From an uncultured Eubacteriales bacterium (GTDB lineage: Bacteria > Bacillota > Clostridia > Oscillospirales > QAMX01), in contig URVL01000038.1 in the NCBI GenBank assembly GCA_900551265.1, positions 1-16,183 of the forward strand: DNA of 16,183 nt, given 5' to 3'. Positions 1 to 7,483 of this stretch are shown here, in pieces (the first letter of the stretch is position 1; every line of letters begins with the position of its first letter). Position numbers and translations under genes: made by a program. A model generated the notes under the pieces. It was not told the origin of the DNA. It saw only the letters and a program-made list of their open reading frames with translations, and searched no databases.

Positions 1-1119
1 GCGAAGATCACACGCGCGAACAGGCGCGCCCGTCAAGCTGCCAACACCTTCAAAAACCGCAATCTGTCCGTCTACCTGTGCACGCGCGCCCATTCGGCGC
101 AGTTCATCAACATAGCGGAAACGATCCTGAAAGATGCTCTCCGTCATGATGCTGGTTCCTTGCGCCAGGCACATCAAGACGGCTGTTTGGGAATTCATAT
201 CCGTGGGGAACCCAGGATATGGCATCGTCTTGACATTGGTACGGCGTAACTGGCCTTTTCTACGAACCAGAATCGCATCATCAAGGTCTACGATTTCAAC
301 ACCCATCTCTTCATACTTGGTGCTGATGCATTCCAAATGCTTTGGAATAATGTTGCGAATCACTATTTCACCGCCGGTTGCGGCCACTGCCGCCATAAAC
401 GTACCGGCCTCAATTTGATCCGGAATGATGGAGTAAATCCCGCCATGTAACCGGCGTACGCCACGTATTTTGATAACATCTGTGCCGGCACCTGTAATGT
501 TGGCGCCCATTGCATTTAAAAAGTTAGCCAGATCAACAATATGCGGCTCCTTATTGGCATTTTCAATCACGGTCTGCCCTGGAACACGAACCGCTGCAAG
601 CATCACATTGATGGTTCCCCCAACCGTACGTTGGTCAAAATAAATACGCGCGGGATGAAGACCATCCTGGGCTGTAATATGAATCGCCCCATTTTTGATT
701 TCCACATTGCACCCGAGGGCCTCAAATCCTTTGATATGCTGATCAATCGGCCGGGAACCCAGATCACAGCCGCCCGACATGGAGACATGTGCAGAACCAA
801 ACCGGCCTAAAACGGCACCCATTAAATACGTAGATGCACGGGTCTTCCGCGTAAGATCGTCAAAAATAGCGCGCGGCCCGCGCAGTTTTGCGCAGTTAAT
901 TTCAACAGTCGTGTCATCCACCAAACGGACGCTTGCGCCCATGCGCCTGAGTATTTCTAAATGAACCGTGACATCACTGATCTTCGGAATGTTGCCAATC
1001 ACACACGTACCTTCTACGAGTATTGCAGAAGTAATAACGGCCAAAGCGGCATTCTTAAAACCGCTGACAGACACTTCGCCATGGAGTTCTCGGCCACCAT
1101 GAATTACATATTTACCCAA
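1..1119 (-). CDS. murA: UDP-N-acetylglucosamine 1-carboxyvinyltransferase (MurA), partial, 3' end off the window
   Basis: Catalyses the first committed step of peptidoglycan synthesis in the cytoplasm, transferring enolpyruvate from PEP to UDP-GlcNAc. I read 373 codons without a break. Residues 3-9 are KYVIHGG. Lys22 and Asn23 in SGFKNAA match the E. coli active-site numbering. The catalytic cysteine is Cys118, in GGCDLGSRP. FPTDMN carries the conserved active-site Asp. The window cuts the gene at the Arg of CDLR, so roughly the last 48 residues, including the HIDR arginine region, are missing. The start is TTG at 1119-1117, preceded seven bases upstream by GAGGG; it gives the usual N-terminus, whereas no suitable ATG does. 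It lies downstream of the sleB-like gene on the same strand but has its own promoter. Firmicutes often have two MurA paralogues, and I cannot tell which this is. Confidence 0.95.
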   Translation of the reverse strand, partial: MGKYVIHGGRELHGEVSVSGFKNAALAVITSAILVEGTCVIGNIPKISDVTVHLEILRRMGASVRLVDDTTVEINCAKLRGPRAIFDDLTRKTRASTYLMGAVLGRFGSAHVSMSGGCDLGSRPIDQHIKGFEALGCNVEIKNGAIHITAQDGLHPARIYFDQRTVGGTINVMLAAVRVPGQTVIENANKEPHIVDLANFLNAMGANITGAGTDVIKIRGVRRLHGGIYSIIPDQIEAGTFMAAVAATGGEIVIRNIIPKHLECISTKYEEMGVEIVDLDDAILVRRKGQLRRTNVKTMPYPGFPTDMNSQTAVLMCLAQGTSIMTESIFQDRFRYVDELRRMGARAQVDGQIAVFEGVGSLTGAPVRACDLR

Positions 1120-1320
1120 AATTGCACCCTCTTTGTCTTAGTCGAGCGGGACAGGCAGCCAATCTCAGCGAAATCAGGCCGCCGAAAGGCCCGGGCTCTG
1201 TCTCACGTTACTCTGTTCCTGTAACAAGCCTGCAATATAGTATACCAAAAATTCGCAATAAAAACACATGGGCGAGTGATTTTCCAGAAAATAGCGCACT
1301 CCAACCCTCTCGCGGTCGCT

Positions 1321-1350
1321 ATTATATCACAGCAACTATGATTATGTCAA
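1321..1350 (-). promoter_or_regulatory. Sigma-A promoter of murA
   Basis: On the minus strand TTGACA (1350-1345) and TATAAT (1326-1321) are both perfect consensus hexamers, separated by 18 bases. Transcription would start near 1314, giving an untranslated leader of about 195 bases before the TTG start at 1119. The rest of the 1120-1410 gap holds this leader. I recognised no riboswitch or T-box in it. Confidence 0.8.
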
Positions 1351-1410
1351 TCTATTTTTTAACGGATTATGACGGCTTTGTAATATAACTGCAACACAAA
1401 GAATTTTTTC

Positions 1411-2106
1411 TTATTTTGCGAAAACGTGATTTCCGATTGTTTTAATGACTTCTCTGGAATAAATCCAGGTGTTAGTCGTCTTTGCCGGGTTATAATAATA
1501 GATGGCGCCGCCTGACGGATCCCATCCGTTTAATGCATCCCGCGCGGCCTGATACGACTGACTGCTGATTGGCTCGTCAAACTGACCGTCTACAATTGCG
1601 GTAAACGCGCCGTTCTGATAAATAACGCCGGCGATAGAATTCGGGAAAGACGGGTGATCTACGCGATTCAAGACAACCGCCCCAACGGCAACTTGTCCCT
1701 CGTAGGGCTCGCCTCGTGCCTCAGCAGAGATAATGCGTGCGAGTAAATAAAGATCTGAGTCACTGCTGCCTGATGAACCGGAACTTCCGCCGCCGCCGGA
1801 ACTCTCGCTGAGGCCAAGCGCGGCAAGCGTACTGCTGCCGACCACGCCGTCAACGGTTAAACCGTTTTTGCGTTGGAAGCTTTGCACGGCCTTGGATGTC
1901 TGTGTGCCAAATATACCGTCAACGCTGCCGGTATAATAACCCCACTTTTTCAGGTTTGTCTGAATTTTTGTCACCATTTCACCGGAAGATCCCCAGCTGT
2001 ACACCGCCGCCCTGGTATGCGGAAACGCAGTCATCAGGGAAACGATGAAAATATTGACAGCAAATAAAAAAATAATTTGAATGACCAGCTTTTTTTTGAT
2101 AGGCAT
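1411..2106 (-). CDS. sleB: Spore cortex-lytic enzyme, SleB-like (PG-binding + hydrolase_2)
   Basis: Predicted peptidoglycan hydrolase of the SleB/CwlJ family, which degrades spore cortex at germination; this implies an endospore former. The 231-residue protein has a hydrophobic N-terminal signal or anchor (about 7-27) and a type-1 peptidoglycan-binding domain (about 40-97, with SGEMVTKIQTNLKKWGYY and VDGVVGSSTLAAL). A Ser/Gly linker spans about 101-117. The hydrolase_2 domain covers about 118-231, with the conserved glutamate in SAEARGE (Glu129) and the GGAIYYYNP segment. It is shorter than Bacillus SleB (about 300 residues), mainly in the linker. The start at 2106 is supported by AGGAGG eight bases upstream. 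No ypeB partner is adjacent. I saw no convincing sigma-G promoter in the 229-base gap upstream. Confidence 0.88.
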   Translation of the reverse strand: MPIKKKLVIQIIFLFAVNIFIVSLMTAFPHTRAAVYSWGSSGEMVTKIQTNLKKWGYYTGSVDGIFGTQTSKAVQSFQRKNGLTVDGVVGSSTLAALGLSESSGGGGSSGSSGSSDSDLYLLARIISAEARGEPYEGQVAVGAVVLNRVDHPSFPNSIAGVIYQNGAFTAIVDGQFDEPISSQSYQAARDALNGWDPSGGAIYYYNPAKTTNTWIYSREVIKTIGNHVFAK

Positions 2107-2255
2107 AGTTCATTCCTCCTGTTATGGTACGGATTGTCCATCTTTTAAATGTTACGATCTGCTACGATAGCAACTGTATGATTCTATTCTATTTTGCGTG
2201 TCTTTATGAAGGATATCCGAGGTAAAATAGCGCTTGATTTACATGAAAACCCTAT

Positions 2256-2284
2256 TTGAAATAAAGTTTGCTTTATGGTAAAAT
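2256..2284 (+). promoter_or_regulatory. Promoter of the lipoprotein/two-component operon
   Basis: TTGAAA (2256-2261) and TAAAAT (2279-2284) are 17 bases apart. The start codon at 2336 follows, with AGGAGG at 2322-2327. It is the only good promoter seen before the three-gene cluster that ends at 5866. Confidence 0.6.
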
Positions 2285-2335
2285 GTTAGATACGAAGTGT
2301 TTTCTTAGCAGGCTCTGCGGGAGGAGGGCAAATTT

Positions 2336-3667
2336 ATGAAATTGTTTTTTTGCGTGGCACTTGTTCTGTGTCTGATGCTCTCCGGCTGTTCTTATGATGC
2401 GGGCAGTCTTCTCGCGCTTCCCCGAACAGAAGAAAACGAAAGAATTTTAGCAAACCAAATTTTCCCGCTGATTACCAATCAAATAGAATACGCGCTTCCC
2501 TCTTCCGGCGATATGACCGTACCGGCGCTTGATATTGATTTGACCGGCGACGGCACCCTGGAGACAGTTTCCTGTCTTTTTAAAAAATATGGAGGAGACT
2601 TGCGGCCCTGCGTAGAAGTCTACGCATATCCGGAGGGGAGCCCGCAGCTTGTGACTGAAATTGTTGGTGAGGGCGACCATATTGACGCTATCTATTTCCC
2701 GATCCTTGACGAATCCGGTACAGTGGGAATTGTAGTGGGCTGGGGCCTTGCCGGTTCCAGCCTCCATGGCGTGACAGTCGGCGCGTTTTTTGAAGGACAT
2801 TTTGAGACGCTCTACAGCAGTTCCTATCAGGAAATTTCCGTGACAGATATGGATCGCGACGGTTTTGACGAAATTTTATTTGTGACGCACGACGCCGCTA
2901 CGGCAGAACTTCAGGCCATGATGCTGGACTATGTTGGTGGCGGTTTTACGTCGTCTGTCGCCCCGCTTTCTCAGGGCATCACATTACAAAAAGTCCTGAC
3001 TGCCAACATTGGCTTTGACCGGGTTGCCTTGCTGTGCGAGGGGTATCTTGACGCCTATGGCTATCTGACCGATGTCATACTCTGTACAGCAAGCGGCGAA
3101 TTGGTAAATGCCTATCGATCCGAGCTGACAGGTGTCAGCGACGTTACCGCGCGTAGTTATCCCGTTTGGTGCATGGACGCTAACAACGATGGAATTGTAG
3201 AACTGCCAATGCCCAGGGAGGTTGTAGAGTCTTCTGAAGATCATTCTGTTCATATGACGCTCATTGACTGGTGCCGTTGCGACGAAAATGCTGCCCTGGA
3301 AGTGCTTTACACCACCTATTATAATGGTGGAGAAGGGTGGTATATGCGTCTGCCCGATCAGATGAGTCGTAATGTTCTTCCTGTCCATTCTGTCGACACG
3401 GAGGACGTGTCGGCAACGCTTTTCTACTTTCTAAGCGGCGAGGGGGAACGCGGCCTGCCTCTTTGGGAAATTTATGTGCTTTCCGGTGAAGAGGCGGAGG
3501 AAACGGAATACCTCTGTGCGCTCCAGCGTCTTGCCGTCTCAGACGGAAAAATCTACGCCATTCGGATTTATAATACGATCTCCAGCTCGCTTTATACAGA
3601 GGAATCCCTAATTGCGCTTTTCTCACTTGTATCTTCCGGCATGATTGCGGAGGAATCCGCTTCATAA
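2336..3667 (+). CDS. Secreted lipoprotein with FG-GAP/calcium-loop-like repeats, function unknown
   Basis: A 443-residue predicted lipoprotein. The signal peptide ends in the lipobox LSGC, so Cys18 would be lipidated and the protein anchored outside the membrane. Three acidic loops resemble those of EF-hand, FG-GAP or VCBS beta-propeller repeats: D66-I-D-L-T-G-D-G-T-L-E, D171-M-D-R-D-G-F-D-E and D281-A-N-N-D-G-I-V-E. Each sits between predicted beta strands, which suggests a propeller-like ectodomain that may bind calcium. It starts the operon; the response regulator follows after 30 bases and the kinase after that. The order suggests an extracytoplasmic accessory sensor or a target of the two-component system. 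That role is inference from position, since no characterised homologue was recognised. Confidence 0.85.
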   Translation: MKLFFCVALVLCLMLSGCSYDAGSLLALPRTEENERILANQIFPLITNQIEYALPSSGDMTVPALDIDLTGDGTLETVSCLFKKYGGDLRPCVEVYAYPEGSPQLVTEIVGEGDHIDAIYFPILDESGTVGIVVGWGLAGSSLHGVTVGAFFEGHFETLYSSSYQEISVTDMDRDGFDEILFVTHDAATAELQAMMLDYVGGGFTSSVAPLSQGITLQKVLTANIGFDRVALLCEGYLDAYGYLTDVILCTASGELVNAYRSELTGVSDVTARSYPVWCMDANNDGIVELPMPREVVESSEDHSVHMTLIDWCRCDENAALEVLYTTYYNGGEGWYMRLPDQMSRNVLPVHSVDTEDVSATLFYFLSGEGERGLPLWEIYVLSGEEAEETEYLCALQRLAVSDGKIYAIRIYNTISSSLYTEESLIALFSLVSSGMIAEESAS

Positions 3668-3697
3668 AAGAAAAACTTCCCGTTACGGAGGCATGTC

Positions 3698-4381
3698 ATG
3701 AAAAAAATACTGGTCATTGAGGACGAAGACAATATCAGAAGCTTCGTCGTCATCAACTTAAAACGCGCAGGTTACGACGTCTTGGAGGCTGCCAGTGGCG
3801 AAGAAGCGTTTGAGGTACTCGAACGCAACCGCGATGTTGTGCTGATGGTCGTCGATCTGATGCTCCCTGGCATTGACGGATATGAGATTTGCCGCCGTAT
3901 CCGGGCCAGAGGCTCTGATATGGGAATTATTATGCTCACCGCTCGTTCTCAGGAAATGGATAAGGTGACAGGATTAATGACAGGTGCGGACGATTATATT
4001 ACAAAGCCCTTTTCTCCGGCGGAATTGACTGCGCGTATCGATGCGCTCATGCGCCGGCTCGGCGGCAGTACCACGCCCTCGGAGGAAATTGTCAGTGGTC
4101 CTTTCGTCCTGAACCTGAAAAGCCGTACGCTTTTGAAAAACGGTTCCCGGATCGAATTGACACAGGTTGAATACATGATCATCAAGACGTTTATGGAAAA
4201 TCCGAACCGGGCCATGTCCCGTGACGAGATTTTAAAAACCGTATGGGGTCAGGAATATTATGGTGATCTCAAAATTGTCGATGTCAATATCCGCCGTCTG
4301 CGGCTGAAAATTGAAGAAAATGCCGCCACCCCAAAGTACATCGGTACCGTATGGGGCTATGGTTACAAATGGGAGGCCTAA
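3698..4381 (+). CDS. OmpR/PhoB-family response regulator
   Basis: A cytoplasmic DNA-binding response regulator of 227 residues, the usual length. The receiver domain (about 3-115) has the acidic pair E8/D9, phospho-acceptor Asp53 in VVDLMLPGIDG, Thr81 in IIMLTAR and Lys103 in YITKPF. The C-terminal winged helix (about 130-226) ends in YIGTVWGYGYKWEA, typical of the OmpR/PhoB group. GGAGG lies six bases before the ATG. The kinase starts three bases after the stop, so the two are surely cotranscribed and presumably cognate. The sequence alone does not name its regulon, so I give no symbol. Confidence 0.95.
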   Translation: MKKILVIEDEDNIRSFVVINLKRAGYDVLEAASGEEAFEVLERNRDVVLMVVDLMLPGIDGYEICRRIRARGSDMGIIMLTARSQEMDKVTGLMTGADDYITKPFSPAELTARIDALMRRLGGSTTPSEEIVSGPFVLNLKSRTLLKNGSRIELTQVEYMIIKTFMENPNRAMSRDEILKTVWGQEYYGDLKIVDVNIRRLRLKIEENAATPKYIGTVWGYGYKWEA

Positions 4382-4384
4382 GGA

Positions 4385-5866
4385 ATGCCCACACCCCGGG
4401 AAACGACGGCAGCCAATGAAGCGCTATACACCCGTGAGGAGGAACAGGGGATCCGGCATAACTGGCTGGTAGGTTCCATGGCGACATCCGTCATGATACT
4501 CACGGGATGCATGTTGCTGCTGATTTGTGGCGTAACGCTTTTTTTCTACCTCTCCCTCCGAAGCGAGTTGACTTCCTATGCAGAGGGAGCAGCCGCTTAC
4601 CTGACGAGGTATTCTTTCTCCGATCAGAATGCAGTCCAGGCCGGCGCACGCAGTTATATTGCTTCCTTTGAGGAACGCGATATCATGGAAATTCAATATT
4701 TAGACGCCGACGGCGTGTTGATTCAGTCCTCGCTCGGGCGCGCTGCAGGAATTAGTCCTCAGGGTTCGGACATTACCGATGTGTTGGCCGGGGAAAGTAC
4801 CGCCATGTGGCATGGGCGGGACAGGTCTACCGGAGAAACGGTCATGTCCGTTTCCGCCGCGCTTCTCACATCGGAGGGGAGCGTAATGGGCGTCATACGT
4901 TGTGTCAGCTCCCTGCGTACCGTGAATCTTCAAATCATTGAATATTGTTGTGGCGCACTTTTACTCTGTATCCTGATTTTGGCGCTGATCTATTTTTCCA
5001 ACCGGCGCTTTGAACGGTCTCTTATGGTTCCCATCCGTCAGATCAACGACACTGCACAGATGATTGCCGACGGGCTCTACGGCGTACACATCGATCCTGT
5101 CTATCCGGATGAGATCGGCGAACTATGCCGCACACTCAATAACATGTCCGATGCCATCAGCCGTTCTGAAAAGATGAAAAATGATTTCATTTCTTCGGTA
5201 TCACATGAGCTTCGCACACCGCTTACCGCAATAGGCGGTTGGGGTGAAACGTTGCTGGCTGGCGGCGCAGGCGAGAGCGAAGAAACGCGGCGCGGTTTGA
5301 CCATTATTACAAACGAGGCCAGCCGGCTGGCCCGCATGGTAGAAGAACTTCTCGATTTTTCCCGTATGGAAAGCGGGCACCTGACCATGCGGATGGAGCG
5401 TATTGATTTGACTCCCGATATTGAAGATGTTGTTTTTATGTACATGGATGCAATCCGGCGCGAGGGAATTGTGCTGGAATACGACGAAGCTGACGAGCTT
5501 CCGGAAATCATTGGCGATCGCAACCGCCTGCGGCAGGTGTTTTTAAATCTCCTTGATAATGCCATAAAACACGGCGGGGAAGGCAAACGCGTTCGTGTGG
5601 AAACTTATGCGGAGGCGCAAACGCTTGTCATAAGCGTACGCGACTTCGGTGCAGGAATTCCTCCGGAAGAACTTGCCCACGTGAAAGAACGATTCTATAA
5701 GGGCAGTTCCAAGGCGCGCGGCTCTGGTATTGGGCTCGCAATTGCCGACGAAATTATGAAGCTGCACGGCGGGCGGCTGGATATCCAGAGCGTCGTCGGG
5801 CAAGGAACAGTGGCCACCATGACACTTCCGGCAATTATTGGGGATCCAGATGCGGAAATGCTGTAA
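4385..5866 (+). CDS. Membrane sensor histidine kinase
   Basis: A 493-residue kinase that would phosphorylate the adjacent response regulator. Membrane helices lie at about 32-58 and 188-208 and bracket an extracytoplasmic region of about 129 residues, which could be a Cache/PAS-like sensor (inference). A HAMP segment follows (about 209-262). The HisKA domain contains SSVSHELRTPL with phospho-acceptor His274. The ATPase domain has the N box around Asn392 (NLLDNAIKH), the G1 box DFGAGIP (Asp420) and the G2 box GSGIGLAI (446-453). A cytoplasmic N-terminal extension of about 30 charged residues precedes the first helix. The ribosome binding site GGGAGG is inside the end of the upstream gene. Layout resembles PhoR/ResE-type kinases, but the signal is unknown. 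Confidence 0.95.
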   Translation: MPTPRETTAANEALYTREEEQGIRHNWLVGSMATSVMILTGCMLLLICGVTLFFYLSLRSELTSYAEGAAAYLTRYSFSDQNAVQAGARSYIASFEERDIMEIQYLDADGVLIQSSLGRAAGISPQGSDITDVLAGESTAMWHGRDRSTGETVMSVSAALLTSEGSVMGVIRCVSSLRTVNLQIIEYCCGALLLCILILALIYFSNRRFERSLMVPIRQINDTAQMIADGLYGVHIDPVYPDEIGELCRTLNNMSDAISRSEKMKNDFISSVSHELRTPLTAIGGWGETLLAGGAGESEETRRGLTIITNEASRLARMVEELLDFSRMESGHLTMRMERIDLTPDIEDVVFMYMDAIRREGIVLEYDEADELPEIIGDRNRLRQVFLNLLDNAIKHGGEGKRVRVETYAEAQTLVISVRDFGAGIPPEELAHVKERFYKGSSKARGSGIGLAIADEIMKLHGGRLDIQSVVGQGTVATMTLPAIIGDPDAEML

Positions 5867-5905
5867 TGGGGCCCGTAAACATATCGCAGACAGGGTAACA
5901 AAAAT

Positions 5906-5938
5906 CTCCCCGAACGCTATACTGTGTTCGGGGAGGTG
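5906..5938 (+). terminator. Hairpin after the kinase gene, overlapping the next ribosome binding site
   Basis: A 10-bp perfect stem (5906-5915 with 5926-5935) with a 10-base loop, followed by GTGTTTT, resembles an intrinsic terminator for the two-component operon. Its 3' arm contains the GGGGAGG ribosome binding site of the next gene, so it could also limit translation of that gene. Confidence 0.55.
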
Positions 5939-5944
5939 TTTTCC

Positions 5945-6262
5945 GTGGGTATACTATCTAAATTTTTTATAAAAGCCTCCGATGGCGAGCAGGTGGAGAC
6001 CGTCGTCCGTCTCGCGCCTGACAGCCGCGGTATTATAACAGGACGTGTTTTAAACGATGACGGCAAACCTGCTTCCGATGTATGCGTATTATTATACGAT
6101 ACGATGGGGAAACAGTGTTTTGATTCCTATATGCTTGTAGATTCCATGTTTACAGACGAAGACGGCGCTTTTGTCCTGGGGCCTGTCACCAGCGGGACAC
6201 TTTATGCCGTATATGTTTATAGTCATGGCGTTCGTACGCGCCAGCTCGAGCTGAAAGGCTGA
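5945..6262 (+). CDS. Small stand-alone carboxypeptidase-regulatory-like (beta-sandwich) protein
   Basis: A 105-residue protein, unrecognised at gene level. Residues from about 30 onward (GRVLNDDGKPASDVCVLLYDT ... TDEDGAFVLGPVTSGTLYAVYVY) match the CarboxypepD_reg/Cna-B-like seven-strand pattern: an internal GxV start, a Dx(D/E)GxF turn, then a closing strand. Such domains normally decorate exported proteins, yet no signal peptide or membrane helix is visible. The GTG start at 5945 is preferred over an upstream in-frame GTG at 5924 because GGGGAGG sits eight bases before it. It follows the kinase gene by 78 bases and may be expressed by read-through of the intervening hairpin. Function unknown. 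Confidence 0.7.
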   Translation: MGILSKFFIKASDGEQVETVVRLAPDSRGIITGRVLNDDGKPASDVCVLLYDTMGKQCFDSYMLVDSMFTDEDGAFVLGPVTSGTLYAVYVYSHGVRTRQLELKG

Positions 6263-6277
6263 AAAACATAATGACAA

Positions 6278-6312
6278 AAATAAGAGCGCTGTATGATCCG
6301 GCGCTCTTATTT
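6278..6312. terminator. Bidirectional intrinsic terminator
   Basis: A 12-bp perfect stem (6278-6289 with 6301-6312) and an 11-base loop lie between two convergent genes. On the minus strand the stem runs into a T-rich tail (TTTTTG). On the plus strand the T run is short. Confidence 0.85.
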
Positions 6313-6321
6313 GGTAAGAGA

Positions 6322-6993
6322 CTACGCCACGCGTTTTGACGCAGACTTGCGGTTGAACCCACAAAAGAGCAGCGCGCCAACCACATAGAAAAGGTCTGGC
6401 GTCATATAAAGCCAATACCAAAGTTTATAATTCGTATTATAAAGGAATGGTCCTCCCGGGAGTATAGCAAAAAATGAGATAAAGTAGGCATAAAATACAG
6501 TAAAGGCCAGACCCAGTATAATCAGTACGGCCTGTATGGCAAGGCTTTTTGTTCGGAAGTCGCCGTGAATCGCTAAAATCGATACTAAAAAAGCCGCCAT
6601 AAAACTATAAAACGCGGGCAGTACCGCACCTCTGGCAATCGCATATGGTAATGCATTCCATGTTTCCCTATGAACCACATCCAAATACGGCAGCAAAAAT
6701 TCCTTTAATGCCAGGGCAATGATCCAAAACACGCCCAAGATCACTGCTGTGCGCACACGTTTGGCGCGTCCGCGCGAAAAGCAGTCACTTGGTTTTACGT
6801 CATATACAAGGTCATTCACTGTAACACCGAACAAATTTGAAATTTTTAGTAAAACATCCACATCCGGCAGGGTGTTGCCCGTTTCCCAGCCTGCAACAAC
6901 CTGCTCCGTAACGCCGAGACGCTCTGCCAACGCCTCTCGGGAAAAGCCGCCGGCTTCTCGAAAACTTTTAAGTTGCTCTCCTATATAAGCCAT
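6322..6993 (-). CDS. Membrane-anchored XRE-family regulator, BcrR-like (paralogue 1)
   Basis: A predicted one-component sensor-regulator of 223 residues. The XRE helix-turn-helix spans about 4-63 (FSREALAERLGVTEQVVAGWETG). A basic juxtamembrane RAKRVR follows, then about four membrane helices ending in GALLFCGFNRK. The HTH and the conserved DFR loop (GDFRTK) and FNRK tail would all face the cytoplasm. This is the architecture of Enterococcus BcrR, which binds DNA while membrane-embedded and senses bacitracin directly. The ATG at 6993 is chosen over the TTG at 7017: GAGAGGG precedes it by nine bases and it aligns with the other four paralogues. Its recognition helix (EQVVAGW) most resembles that of the divergent neighbour at 7484. 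Ligand and targets are unknown. Confidence 0.88.
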   Translation of the reverse strand: MAYIGEQLKSFREAGGFSREALAERLGVTEQVVAGWETGNTLPDVDVLLKISNLFGVTVNDLVYDVKPSDCFSRGRAKRVRTAVILGVFWIIALALKEFLLPYLDVVHRETWNALPYAIARGAVLPAFYSFMAAFLVSILAIHGDFRTKSLAIQAVLIILGLAFTVFYAYFISFFAILPGGPFLYNTNYKLWYWLYMTPDLFYVVGALLFCGFNRKSASKRVA

Positions 6994-7016
6994 TTTAGCA
7001 CGCCCTCTCTCCCGCA

Positions 7017-7025
7017 ATTATATCA
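7017..7025 (-). promoter_or_regulatory. Extended -10 promoter of paralogue 1
   Basis: On the minus strand, TGA directly precedes TATAAT (7022-7017), forming an extended -10 element. No good -35 is visible at the right distance. The leader to the ATG at 6993 would be short and carries the ribosome binding site. Confidence 0.5.
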
Positions 7026-7153
7026 TTCCACAACGGTATAACTTTTAACCAAAACATAGTATATTGCTGTGGCTGATAATTTTTGTTACTTATATTCCTC
7101 ATTTTGGGGTTCTCAAAAAATCACTCGTGATATCATACCTTGCCAGTCATAAA

Positions 7154-7184
7154 CAAGAAGGGCACCCCACAGGTGCCCTTCTTG
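7154..7184 (-). terminator. 13-bp hairpin, probably a minus-strand terminator
   Basis: The arms 7154-7166 and 7172-7184 are perfectly complementary around a five-base loop. On the minus strand the stem is followed by TTTAT, a modest T tract; on the plus strand there is none. No protein gene ends just upstream, so it appears to end a short non-coding or relic transcript. Confidence 0.6.
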
Positions 7185-7293
7185 CTATAGATAACGACAA
7201 ACGGGGGATGTTTGCCGGCCGGCGGCAGACATGACCACCAGCATTTACAGAAGCCAAGTACAGTTTCCATTCCGGAAACTCATAGCTTCCTGC
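7154..7293 (-). ncRNA. Candidate small RNA, or relic of a deleted secreted-protein gene
   Basis: A minus-strand promoter at 7300-7328 and the hairpin at 7154-7184 define a possible transcript of about 140 bases. It contains an internal hairpin (AGTTTCC with GGAAACT, 7262-7280) and only tiny reading frames, the best being 12 codons from an ATG behind AGGA. At the two sister loci the equivalent promoter drives a secreted-protein gene, so this may be what remains after deletion of such a gene. No known RNA family was recognised. Confidence 0.3.
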
Positions 7294-7299
7294 ACAATC

Positions 7300-7328
7300 A
7301 GCATACTCAATTTCATAACATATTTCAA
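7300..7328 (-). promoter_or_regulatory. Minus-strand promoter with no protein gene behind it
   Basis: TTGAAA (7328-7323) and TATGCT (7305-7300) are 17 bases apart. The -35 sits in the context GCTTGA, as in the promoters of the two secreted-protein genes (GCTTGC and GCTTGT). Confidence 0.5.
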
Positions 7329-7350
7329 GCTTTTTTTTGCAAAAATCAGG

Positions 7351-7367
7351 CGCAAAGAATCTTTGCG
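7351..7367. promoter_or_regulatory. Perfect palindromic operator candidate, copy 1
   Basis: CGCAAAGAATCTTTGCG is a perfect inverted repeat of 8-bp arms around one central base. Its 15-base core recurs exactly at 9010-9024. It lies between the divergent promoters at 7300-7328 and 7400-7429, a typical place for an XRE-family regulator to bind. Confidence 0.6.
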
Positions 7368-7399
7368 TACCCAAAAATGGCAATGCAAAGGACAATTTC

Positions 7400-7429
7400 G
7401 TGACAACATAGGTATCGTTACTGTACAAT
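7400..7429 (+). promoter_or_regulatory. Promoter of paralogue 2
   Basis: GTGACA (7400-7405) and TACAAT (7424-7429) are 18 bases apart. The surrounding ATTTCGTGACA recurs at the promoter of paralogue 5 (11516-11526), which supports both assignments. Confidence 0.55.
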
Positions 7430-7483
7430 AATACTACATATTGGCATCTAAATTTTTCCAAGTATGTCATGAGGGGATGCACA

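Larger units (their letters stand above)
6994..7483. other. 490-base divergent intergenic region between paralogues 1 and 2
   Basis: No convincing protein gene lies here. In order it holds the extended -10 promoter of paralogue 1, a small inverted repeat ATCAC-TC-GTGAT (7120-7131), a 13-bp hairpin (7154-7184), an inverted repeat AGTTTCC-N5-GGAAACT (7262-7280), a minus-strand promoter (7300-7328), a perfect 17-base palindrome (7351-7367) and the plus-strand promoter of paralogue 2 (7400-7429). Confidence 0.7.

Noticed and set aside
541..810. Plus-strand open frames opposite murA (also 134-418, 961-1224, 1122-1388)
   Set aside because: They are antisense to an unbroken, motif-complete murA or its leader and lack ribosome binding sites and protein-like composition.
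2107..2335. Possible sigma-G promoter for the sleB-like gene
   Set aside because: A CATACAG-like -10 is present on the minus strand near 2176, but no -35 match at the proper spacing.
7401..7415. GACA-N7-TATC, resembling the reported BcrR operator GACA-N7-TGTC
   Set aside because: One mismatch in a short motif that overlaps a -35 box, and not repeated at the other loci; not enough to claim a BcrR site.
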